Below, piece after piece: positions 6,324 to 13,637 of a stretch of 13,637 nt of DNA (position 1 is its first letter; each line of letters starts with the position of its first letter). The notes below the pieces were generated by a model. The model made no database searches and was not told where the DNA came from. It saw only the letters and a list, made by a program, of their open reading frames with translations. The position numbers and the translations under genes were made by a program. Origin of the DNA: CALBMX01 sp047629095 (lineage in GTDB: Bacteria; Planctomycetota; UBA1135; GCA-002686595); the NCBI GenBank assembly GCA_047629095.1, contig JBLHWM010000057.1, positions 1 to 13,637 of the forward strand, written 5' to 3'.

Positions 6324-6874
6324 TGAAGGTCGATCCAGTCACAGCGCGTTACGTAGACGCGCTCTTTGGCTTGGCGACCCGTCATGGCCAGCTCAGTCAG
6401 ATCGAAGGCGAAGTCAAAAAACTCGCCGTCGTTCTCGACCAGCCCGGCGCAATGCAGGTTGTTTTCCACCCCGGGAGAGACCGCGCAACGCGCCGCGCTT
6501 ACCTCGAAGGCGCACTGACCGGTGCCTCCGACACATTCCGTAACTTTGTCGACCTCCTGTTCGACAAGCGCCGCGACGAGGTTCTCAAAAACCTCGGCGA
6601 GGCCTTTCGCCAGCGCATTCTTAAGGAAGAGGGCATTGTCGAAGGCGTCGTAGAGAGCGCGCGTCCCCTGGGCTCCGGAGAGCTTGCCGAACTGACCGTC
6701 GCCCTTGGCGAGCGGCTCGGTAAGCAGGTCCGCCTGGAGAACAAAGTGACTGAAGGCCTGATCGCGGGTGTCCGCGTGATTGTCGACAACAAGATGGTGG
6801 ACAGCTCCGTCGCCGGTCGTTTCGACGATCTGAAGCGCCGCATGATGGACGCTGCCCTTCCTACTCTCAACTAG
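6323..6874 (+). CDS. atpH: F1Fo ATP synthase subunit delta
   Basis: A 183-aa protein (E. coli 177 aa) of the OSCP/delta family, which sits on top of F1 and binds the N-terminus of alpha and the end of the b dimer. The N-terminal helical domain (about 5-105) begins with ARYVDALFGLA, the usual first helix, and contains FVDLLFDKRRDEVL. The C-terminal domain shows the family block at 146-163 (LIAGVRVIVDNKMVDSSV), close to the consensus ending in VDGSV. The start is set by the TGATG overlap with atpF, and GAGG eight or so bases upstream is a weak Shine-Dalgarno candidate. An 87-base gap with hairpins follows before atpA. Confidence 0.95.
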   Translation: MKVDPVTARYVDALFGLATRHGQLSQIEGEVKKLAVVLDQPGAMQVVFHPGRDRATRRAYLEGALTGASDTFRNFVDLLFDKRRDEVLKNLGEAFRQRILKEEGIVEGVVESARPLGSGELAELTVALGERLGKQVRLENKVTEGLIAGVRVIVDNKMVDSSVAGRFDDLKRRMMDAALPTLN

Positions 6875-6883
6875 CTCGGCCCA

Positions 6884-6895
6884 CCTTATATAAGG
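6884..6895. repeat. Perfect 12-base palindrome in the atpH-atpA gap
   Basis: CCTTATATAAGG is perfectly self-complementary. It lies 10 bases after the atpH stop and includes TATATA, a -10-like string, but the sequence 17 bases upstream (CTCTCA) matches the -35 consensus only 3 of 6. It could be a protein-binding dyad, part of a GGCCC/GGGCC stem (6878-6882 with 6894-6898), or chance. Confidence 0.35.
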
Positions 6896-6929
6896 GCCTT
6901 CTTCGCTAACGCACACACCCAACACACTC

Positions 6930-6945
6930 GCCACCAACCGGTGGC
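6930..6945 (+). other. Hairpin before atpA
   Basis: GCCACC-AACC-GGTGGC is a perfect 6-base-pair stem with a 4-base loop, ending 16 bases before the atpA start. It follows a C/A-rich unpaired-looking stretch (6911-6928). The arrangement resembles that in front of atpE. No U-run follows. Confidence 0.5.
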
Positions 6946-6961
6946 ATACCCGTAAAAAGAC

Positions 6962-8533
<1,572 letters not shown>

Positions 8534-8535
8534 TC

Positions 8536-9408
8536 ATGGCTGGCATCAAAGAACTACGCCTACGGATCAAGTCCGTCGGCAACATCAAGCAGATCACGCG
8601 AGCGATGGAGATGGTCTCTACGACCAAGCTTCGCCGCTTTCAAGATCGCGCAATCGCCTCGCGTCCTTACGCGGATGAGATTGCGGGGTTGGTCGGCCGT
8701 TTGGCCGGCGAGCTCGGTGAGGACCTGAACGATCGTCCCCTGTTTCAACAGGGTGCGGGCGAGAAGGTTCTCTGCCTGGTCATGTCTTCGGATCGTGGTC
8801 TGTGCGGTGCCTACAACACAAACGTCTTCCGCAAGGTGGAAGCTTGGAAGGCCGAGCAGACGGGCGAGGTGGAGTTCTTCTCCATCGGCAAGAAAGCCGA
8901 GGCTTACCTCAAGGGCCGTGGCTACGTCAACAAGCTCGATATCATCGATCCGCCCCTCGAGCAGATGGACTACCGCAGCGCTGCTGTGGTCGCCGGAATG
9001 CTCGTCAAGGCTTTCGAGTCGGGTGAGTACAAGAGCGTCTGGATTCTGGGCACGGACTTCGTGTCCATGGCTCGGTACGTCGCGCGTTCCACACAGTTCC
9101 TGCCTATCGAAGCGAGCGCCCTTGGCGCTGGCGACGAGAAGATCGGTGGGGACGTCATTCTTGAGCCTAGTGCTGGGGAGATCTTCGATGCTCTCGTCCC
9201 GCGCTACCTTGAGACTCAAATCTACAACATGACGCTCGAGTCCCTGACTTCCGAGTACGCCAGCCGTCGCTTCGCTATGAAGAACGCGACCGAGGCAGCT
9301 AACGATATGCAAGCCCTTCTGAAAGGCATGTACAACCGTAAGCGTCAAGAAGGCATCACAACAGAACTCTTGGACATCGTCGGCGGCGCAGCAGCCGTCG
9401 CCAGCTAA
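8536..9408 (+). CDS. atpG: F1Fo ATP synthase subunit gamma
   Basis: A 290-aa protein (E. coli 287 aa), the central rotor shaft inside the alpha-beta hexamer. The N-terminal helix starts with IKELRLRIKSVGNIKQITRAM, the C-terminal helix contains SEYASRRFAMKNATEAA (239-255) and ends with NRKRQEGITTELLDIVGGA; together these form the coiled coil. The globular Rossmann-like part has the signature SSDRGLCGAYN at 84-94. No inserted regulatory loop as in chloroplast gamma is evident, so no redox switch is predicted. The ATG lies two bases after the atpA stop in TAATCATG, with no Shine-Dalgarno site, so translation is probably coupled to atpA. Confidence 0.97.
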   Translation: MAGIKELRLRIKSVGNIKQITRAMEMVSTTKLRRFQDRAIASRPYADEIAGLVGRLAGELGEDLNDRPLFQQGAGEKVLCLVMSSDRGLCGAYNTNVFRKVEAWKAEQTGEVEFFSIGKKAEAYLKGRGYVNKLDIIDPPLEQMDYRSAAVVAGMLVKAFESGEYKSVWILGTDFVSMARYVARSTQFLPIEASALGAGDEKIGGDVILEPSAGEIFDALVPRYLETQIYNMTLESLTSEYASRRFAMKNATEAANDMQALLKGMYNRKRQEGITTELLDIVGGAAAVAS

Positions 9409-9421
9409 CTCCCTCCTAATC

Positions 9422-10885
9422 ATGACTACTTCCAATACCGGAATCGTCTCCCAGGTCTTCGGTCCTGTTGTCGACGTTCGCTTTGAGCCGGGCCAGCTCC
9501 CGAACATCCTTAACGCACTCACCATTACCGACGAGGCCAAGGGCATCAAGGTGACCCTTGAGGTCGCGTCCCACCTCGGCAACGATGTCGTGCGTACGGT
9601 TGCAATGTCCACTACGGACGGTTGCTCCCGCGGCATGGCTTGTGTCGACTCCGGCGCACCGATCATGGTGCCCGTTGGCGATGCGACCAAGGGTCGTATT
9701 TTCAACCTGCTCGGCGAGCCGCTTGACTCCCACATCAAGGGTGGCATCACCCCCGAGGCCTACTGGCCGATTCACCGCCCCGCTCCGGCCTTCGACGAGC
9801 AGGAAGCTGTGTCCGAGGTCTTCGAGACCGGCATCAAGGTCGTCGACCTGCTGTGCCCCTTCGCCATGGGTGGCAAGATTGGCCTCTTCGGCGGTGCAGG
9901 CGTGGGTAAGACCGTGCTGATTCAGGAGCTGATCCGAATCACTGCCGTTGAGAAGGGTGGCTTCTCGGTGTTCGCCGGCGTCGGCGAGCGTACCCGCGAG
10001 GGCAACGACCTCTGGCTCGAGATGACCGAGAGTCAGTACACCACTCCCGAAGGCGAGCAAGCGGCCGTGATTGACAACGCCGTGCTGGTCTTCGGCCAGA
10101 TGAACGAGCCCCCCGGTGCCCGCCTGCGCGTGGCCCTGACCGGCCTCACCATGGCGGAGTACTACCGCGATGAGAAGGGCCAGGACGTGCTGCTGTTCGT
10201 CGACAACATCTTCCGCTTCGTGCAAGCTGGTTCGGAAGTCTCCGGTATGCTCGGCCGTATGCCGTCAGCCGTTGGTTACCAGCCGACCATGGCGTCGGAG
10301 ATGGGTGGCTTGCAAGAGCGCATTACGTCGACCAAGAACGGCTCCGTGACTTCGATGCAGGCCGTCTACGTGCCCGCTGACGACATCACCGACCCCGCCC
10401 CGGTTGCAACCTTCGCCCACCTCGACTCGACGATTATTCTCGATCGTGCCATCAGTGACCTCGGCATCTACCCCGCCGTTGACCCGCTGAAGTCCACGTC
10501 GCGCATGCTCGACCCGAACGTCGTTGGCCAAGAGCACTACGATACGGCACGTGGCGTGCAGCAGCTGCTGCAGCGCTACGCTGACCTCAAGGACATCATC
10601 GCTATCCTCGGTATCGAGGAGCTCAGCGACGAGGACAAGTCGGTCGTGCACCGCGCGCGCCGTATCCAGCGCTTCCTTGCTCAGCCCTTCTTTGTGGCGG
10701 AAGTCTTCACCGGCACGCCCGGCCTCTTCGTTCCCCGCGAAGACACCGTGCGCTCCTTCCAGGAGATCCTCGACGGCAAGCACGACGCTTTGCCCGAGCA
10801 GGCCTTCTACATGGTCGGATCCATCGAAGACGCCGTTACCCGTGGCGCCGAAATGGCCGCCAAGGCCTCTAAGCAACTTACCTAA
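9422..10885 (+). CDS. atpD: F1Fo ATP synthase subunit beta
   Basis: A 487-aa catalytic subunit (usual range 460-480). It carries out ADP phosphorylation in F1. Visible landmarks: N-terminal barrel starting TGIVSQVFGPVVDVRF; P-loop GGAGVGKT at 157-164; catalytic Glu189 in GVGERTREGNDL; Walker B strand DVLLFVDNIFRF at 255-266; SALGRMPSAVGYQPT-like segment at 274-289; ALDPLKSTSR-like segment at 352-361; and the DELSEED-equivalent loop, here EELSDED at 399-405, where torque is passed to gamma and epsilon acts. All catalytic residues I can check are intact. The ATG is 13 bases after atpG in CCTAATCATG; the upstream CTCCCTCCT is the opposite of a Shine-Dalgarno sequence. Confidence 0.98.
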   Translation: MTTSNTGIVSQVFGPVVDVRFEPGQLPNILNALTITDEAKGIKVTLEVASHLGNDVVRTVAMSTTDGCSRGMACVDSGAPIMVPVGDATKGRIFNLLGEPLDSHIKGGITPEAYWPIHRPAPAFDEQEAVSEVFETGIKVVDLLCPFAMGGKIGLFGGAGVGKTVLIQELIRITAVEKGGFSVFAGVGERTREGNDLWLEMTESQYTTPEGEQAAVIDNAVLVFGQMNEPPGARLRVALTGLTMAEYYRDEKGQDVLLFVDNIFRFVQAGSEVSGMLGRMPSAVGYQPTMASEMGGLQERITSTKNGSVTSMQAVYVPADDITDPAPVATFAHLDSTIILDRAISDLGIYPAVDPLKSTSRMLDPNVVGQEHYDTARGVQQLLQRYADLKDIIAILGIEELSDEDKSVVHRARRIQRFLAQPFFVAEVFTGTPGLFVPREDTVRSFQEILDGKHDALPEQAFYMVGSIEDAVTRGAEMAAKASKQLT

Positions 10886-10894
10886 GAGGCAATC

Positions 10895-11308
10895 GTGGCT
10901 AACTCCATCACTCTCCGGGTCATCACACCCAACGCGGTCGCCCTCGATACAACGGTTGACTCCGTTGTGTTGCCGGGCATCGACGGCAAGCTCGGTATTT
11001 TGAGCGGCCACGCCACCATGGTGACGGCCCTCGACATTGGCGAGTTGCGTTACAGCAACGGCGGCTCGGATGCCTCGATGTTTATCGCGGGTGGCTTTGC
11101 CGAGGTTCGGGACAACACCCTGCGTGTTGTGACCGAGGCTGGCGAAGACGCACTGACCATCGATGCAACCCGCGCCAAGCACGCCCAAGAGCGTGCCCAA
11201 AAGCGCTTCGACGAAGGCGACGAAGAGATCGATTTGGTTCGTGCCAAGGCGGCCATGCGCCGCGCTACAGCACGCATGACGATCTCATCGTCACGCGGCC
11301 ACCACTAA
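10895..11308 (+). CDS. atpC: F1Fo ATP synthase subunit epsilon
   Basis: A 137-aa protein (E. coli 139 aa) that couples the gamma shaft to the c-ring and can inhibit ATP hydrolysis. The N-terminal beta-sandwich (about 1-86) has the family block LPGIDGKLGILSGHA (26-40) followed by MVTALDIGELR, and the helical C-terminal domain (about 90-132, Ala/Arg/Lys/Glu-rich) is present, so the protein can in principle adopt the extended inhibitory form. The start is GTG at 10895, nine bases after atpD, with AAGAGG as a moderate Shine-Dalgarno site seven bases upstream. The TAA stop shares its last base with the aspS start (TAATG). Confidence 0.95.
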   Translation: MANSITLRVITPNAVALDTTVDSVVLPGIDGKLGILSGHATMVTALDIGELRYSNGGSDASMFIAGGFAEVRDNTLRVVTEAGEDALTIDATRAKHAQERAQKRFDEGDEEIDLVRAKAAMRRATARMTISSSRGHH

Positions 11309-13161
11309 TGTCGGGGACTCCGGAAAAGGCAGGCCTAAAGCCCGCGTGGCAGCGCACTCACACCTGTGGGCAGCTGCGCGGCACGGACGCTGATTCCGGC
11401 GTCATTCTCAACGGGTGGGTGGCCTCTAGGCGCGACCTAGGCGGTATCTACTTCCTCGACCTGCGGGACCGCTACGGCATCACGCAGATCGTTGTGGAGG
11501 AAGAGCTCGCGGGCACGGTCCAAGTTGGGCCGGAGTTCGTACTCGCCGTTCACGGCAAGGTCCGCAGCCGTGGCCAGAACGTGAACACCGACCGCCCCAC
11601 GGGCGAAATCGAAGTGGTCGCCACCGAGATCGAGATCCTCTCGAGCTCGCCGACCCCACCGATCGAGGTCATCGAAGACCTAGACACCGCGGTGGAGACG
11701 CGCCTGCAGTGGCGCTTCCTCGACCTGCGCCGTCCGCCGCTGCAGCGCAACCTGATGCACCGGGCCAAGTTCACCAACGCCATGCGCCGCGCGTTCGACT
11801 CCCGCGACTTCGTGGAAGTGGAGACGCCGCTGCTCACCAAGGCCACCCCCGAAGGCGCGCGCGATTACCTCGTGCCCAGCCGTGTGCACCCGGGCAGCTT
11901 CTACGCCTTGCCCCAGTCGCCGCAGCTGTTCAAGCAGATCCTGATGGTCTCGGGCTACGATCGCTACTACCAAGTGGCGCGTTGTTTCCGGGACGAGGAC
12001 CTGCGCGCAGACCGCCAGCCGGACTTCACCCAGCTCGACATGGAGATGTCCTTCGTCAACGAAGAAGACGTCTACGCGACCTGGGAAGAGATCCTCGTGG
12101 AGACCTTCAAGGACTCCATGGACGTGACGATTGAGACGCCGTTCCCGCGCATGACCTACAACGTGGCCATGGAGCGCTTCGGTAGTGACAAGCCGGACGT
12201 GCGCTTTGGACTCGAGCTCCAGGATGCCGCCGCTTGGGCTAGCACCTGCAGCTTCGGCGTATTCTCGGGCTGCATCGAGAGCGGCGGTCGCGTCAAGGGA
12301 ATCGTGGTGCCAGATGGCGCCTCCATGTCCCGCAAAGAGATCGTTGCCCTCGAGGACATCGCCAAGGAGTACGGGGCCAAGGGCCTCGCTTGGTGGAAAG
12401 CTGGTGCCGATGGGGGAGCTGGACCTTTGGGCCGCTTCTGCAAGCCCGGCGAAGATGGTGGGGAAGCCCCTGCCGTCAGTCTCATGGCCACCATCGGCGC
12501 GTCCGATGGAGACCTCTGCCTGTTCGTCGCTGACGACGAGGCTACGGTCCACAAGTCCCTGGGTGCGCTACGCCTGCACCTCGGCCGCAAGCTCGGCCTG
12601 ATCGAGGACAGCGTCACCAACTTCCGCTTCACCTGGGTAACTGAGTTCCCCATGTTCGAGCGGGATGAAGAGAACGACCGCTGGGTCTCCCAGCACCATC
12701 CCTTTACCGCCCCGGCCGACGAGTCGTTCTCGGGCGATCTAGGGAAGATGCCAAGCCGTAGCTACGACTTGGTTCTGAATGGATGGGAGCTGGGCTCAGG
12801 CTCGGTTCGTATCCACCGCCAGGAAGTGCAGAAGAAGATCTTCGAACTCCTGGCCATCACGCCCGCTGAGCAGCAGTCGAAGTTCGGCTTCCTGCTGAAG
12901 GCTCTCGAGTACGGGGCGCCGCCCCACGCTGGCTTTGCCATCGGCCTCGATCGCCTGGTTGCCCTGACCCTCGGTCTGGACAACATCCGCGACGTGATTG
13001 CCTTCCCCAAGACGACCAAGGCGACTGACCTCTTTTGCGGCGCGCCCGCACCAGTGGACCCAGCTCAGCTTGCGGACGTGCATGTGGAGCTTGCCGCAAG
13101 CGCGAAAACGCCTGCAGCCGAGGACCCATCTGCGGACAGTCCTGTGGAAACCTCGGTATGA
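11308..13161 (+). CDS. aspS: Aspartyl-tRNA synthetase, bacterial type
   Basis: A 617-aa class IIb synthetase (E. coli 590 aa) that charges tRNA-Asp in the cytoplasm. Domains in order: anticodon-binding OB fold (about 15-115, VILNGWVASRRDLGGIYFLDLRDR), catalytic core with motif 1 around Pro174 (FVEVETPLLTKATPEGA), the amino-acid loop QSPQLFKQ at 203-210, motif 2 with Arg228-Asp229-Glu230 (ARCFRDEDLRADRQPDFTQ), the bacterial GAD insertion (about 300-420) and motif 3 GLDR at 546-549. Residue 44 is Leu in the RRDLGG segment; discriminating AspRSs have Leu here and many non-discriminating ones have His, so tRNA-Asp specificity is suggested. The last 25 or so residues are a low-complexity Ala/Ser/Pro tail. 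The start overlaps the atpC stop (TAATG) with no Shine-Dalgarno site, so expression is probably coupled to the atp operon. Confidence 0.97.
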   Translation: MSGTPEKAGLKPAWQRTHTCGQLRGTDADSGVILNGWVASRRDLGGIYFLDLRDRYGITQIVVEEELAGTVQVGPEFVLAVHGKVRSRGQNVNTDRPTGEIEVVATEIEILSSSPTPPIEVIEDLDTAVETRLQWRFLDLRRPPLQRNLMHRAKFTNAMRRAFDSRDFVEVETPLLTKATPEGARDYLVPSRVHPGSFYALPQSPQLFKQILMVSGYDRYYQVARCFRDEDLRADRQPDFTQLDMEMSFVNEEDVYATWEEILVETFKDSMDVTIETPFPRMTYNVAMERFGSDKPDVRFGLELQDAAAWASTCSFGVFSGCIESGGRVKGIVVPDGASMSRKEIVALEDIAKEYGAKGLAWWKAGADGGAGPLGRFCKPGEDGGEAPAVSLMATIGASDGDLCLFVADDEATVHKSLGALRLHLGRKLGLIEDSVTNFRFTWVTEFPMFERDEENDRWVSQHHPFTAPADESFSGDLGKMPSRSYDLVLNGWELGSGSVRIHRQEVQKKIFELLAITPAEQQSKFGFLLKALEYGAPPHAGFAIGLDRLVALTLGLDNIRDVIAFPKTTKATDLFCGAPAPVDPAQLADVHVELAASAKTPAAEDPSADSPVETSV

Positions 13162-13175
13162 GCTACCGTAGCTCA
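13159..13175. repeat. 17-base perfect palindrome over the aspS stop codon
   Basis: TGAGCTAC-C-GTAGCTCA is a perfect dyad of 8-base arms around one central base, and its first three bases are the aspS TGA stop. As RNA it folds into a 7-base-pair stem with a CCG loop. As DNA it could be an operator upstream of infC. No U-run follows directly. Confidence 0.5.
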
Positions 13176-13183
13176 GCCAAAAA

Positions 13184-13207
13184 CGGCAAAAGGACTGCCT
13201 TTTGTCG
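13184..13207. terminator. Possible aspS terminator or infC leader hairpin
   Basis: CGGCAAAAGG (13184-13193) and CCTTTTGTCG (13198-13207) pair over 10 base pairs with one G-U, around the loop ACTG. The stem is preceded by an A-rich run (CCAAAAA) and carries its own U4 in the descending arm, but no U-run follows, so rightward termination would be weak. It may act as a partial terminator between the atp-aspS transcript and infC, or as part of the infC leader. Confidence 0.4.
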
Positions 13208-13212
13208 AACCC

Positions 13213-13229
13213 GCGCGGTGGTCACGCGC
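13213..13229 (+). other. GC-rich hairpin followed by U-rich bases in the infC leader
   Basis: GCGCG (13213-13217) pairs with CGCGC (13225-13229) around a 7-base loop. It is followed by CTATTCTTATCC, which is moderately U-rich, so a weak intrinsic terminator or attenuator is possible. It lies 45 bases upstream of the infC start. Confidence 0.35.
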
Positions 13230-13244
13230 CTATTCTTATCCCCA

Positions 13245-13286
13245 ATGACCAACGAAACCAACCAAGGAGCCAAGTGGCTAAACTGA
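13245..13286 (+). other. Possible 13-codon leader reading frame overlapping infC start
   Basis: ATG at 13245 opens a frame of 13 codons (MTNETNQGAKWLN) that ends at TGA 13284-13286, eleven bases inside infC and in another frame. No Shine-Dalgarno site precedes it. If translated it would carry ribosomes over the infC start and could couple or compete with infC initiation. It may well be chance. Confidence 0.2.
13264..13269 (+). promoter_or_regulatory. Ribosome binding site of infC
   Basis: AAGGAG lies four bases before the GTG at 13274. It is the only strong Shine-Dalgarno match in front of any gene in this window and decides the infC start. Confidence 0.75.
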
Positions 13287-13637
13287 ACTTTCGGGTAAAC
13301 CGCCAAATTCGCGTGCCCGAGGTCCGTCTCATTGATGAAGACGGAGAACAACAAGGTGTAGTCGATACCAAGGACGCCATGCGCCGAGCTGACGATGTCG
13401 GCCTCGACCTGGTCGAGGTAGCGCCTATGGCTCGCCCCCCCGTTTGCAAGATTCTCGACTACGGCAAGTTCAAATATGATCATGCCAAGAAGGAGCGCGG
13501 AACCCACTCGAAGTCCGCCGCATCTCAGCTCAAGGAGCTGCGCTGTCGGCCGGCCATTGGGGACCACGACCTCGACTATCGCATGGTCCAAGGGCGCAAG
13601 TTCTTGGAAGATGGCCACAAGGTGCTGGTCGTCTGTG
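13274..13637 (+). CDS. infC: Translation initiation factor IF-3 (C-terminus cut by the window edge)
   Basis: 121 codons are present and the frame is open to the right edge. IF-3 binds the 30S subunit, keeps it apart from 50S and checks start-codon/initiator-tRNA pairing. The N-terminal domain begins NRQIRVPEVRLIDEDGEQQG, continues with DAMRRADDVGLDLVEVAP and CKILDYGKFKYD, all family blocks; the linker is Lys-rich, and the C-terminal domain starts at LKELRCRPAIGDHDLDYR and KFLEDGHKV. The start is GTG at 13274 with AAGGAG upstream. Many infC genes use AUU-type codons that let IF-3 repress its own synthesis; here a standard GTG with a strong ribosome site is used, so that form of autoregulation is not evident. 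rpmI and rplT commonly follow infC, but that lies outside the window. Confidence 0.96.
   Translation, partial: MAKLNFRVNRQIRVPEVRLIDEDGEQQGVVDTKDAMRRADDVGLDLVEVAPMARPPVCKILDYGKFKYDHAKKERGTHSKSAASQLKELRCRPAIGDHDLDYRMVQGRKFLEDGHKVLVVC

Noticed and set aside
8560..11200. Minus-strand open frames of 396, 269 and 311 codons under atpG, atpD and atpC
   Set aside because: They mirror the sense codons of conserved genes in the same way and show no domain, start signal or independent spacing.
11680..12552. A 290-codon minus-strand frame inside aspS
   Set aside because: It is the antisense shadow of a complete AspRS with all class II motifs.

Overview
The window is a bacterial chromosomal segment of housekeeping genes. 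From base composition by eye it is fairly GC-rich, roughly 60%. A lipobox protein, a complete F-type ATP synthase operon, AspRS and IF3 show a bacterium. The phylum cannot be fixed by reading alone. Very few Shine-Dalgarno sites, a high GC content and the presence of an NFACT/RqcH protein would fit a Planctomycetota-like or other deep-branching diderm lineage, but that is a low-confidence guess. No mobile element, CRISPR array, tRNA, rRNA or prophage signal was found.

Left part, minus strand (1-3144): ndk (nucleoside diphosphate kinase), then an RqcH-type NFACT protein of ribosome quality control, then a TPR lipoprotein that runs off the left edge. All three point the same way, with gaps of 105 and 141 bases, so they may share a transcript. 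The roughly 500-base divergent region 3145-3646 separates them from the ATP synthase operon. It carries a good sigma70-like promoter (TTGACG, 16-base spacer, TAAAAT) facing right and about 130 bases of untranslated leader.

Middle, plus strand (3647-11308): atpZ-atpI-atpB-atpE-atpF-atpH-atpA-atpG-atpD-atpC. This is the full F1Fo-ATP synthase: Fo subunits a, c and b, then F1 subunits delta, alpha, gamma, beta and epsilon, preceded by two small membrane assembly proteins. All key residues are present (stator Arg in a, carboxylate Glu in c, P-loops in alpha and beta, catalytic Glu in beta). The c subunit lacks the usual sodium ligands, so the enzyme is predicted to be proton-driven. Most genes overlap or lie within 13 bases of each other. 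The exceptions are the gaps before atpE (127), after atpE (106) and before atpA (87), and each of these holds RNA hairpins. That pattern suggests post-transcriptional tuning of subunit ratios.

Right part (11308-13637): aspS starts inside the atpC stop codon (TAATG), so aspartyl-tRNA synthetase appears translationally coupled to the ATP synthase operon. The aspS stop codon is part of a perfect 17-base palindrome, followed by two hairpins and then infC (IF3), which runs off the right edge. infC has the only strong Shine-Dalgarno sequence in the window.

I found no undescribed multi-gene system. The points most worth a second look are regulatory: the structured intercistronic regions around atpE and atpA, the lack of Shine-Dalgarno sites, the atpC-aspS coupling and the aspS-infC junction.
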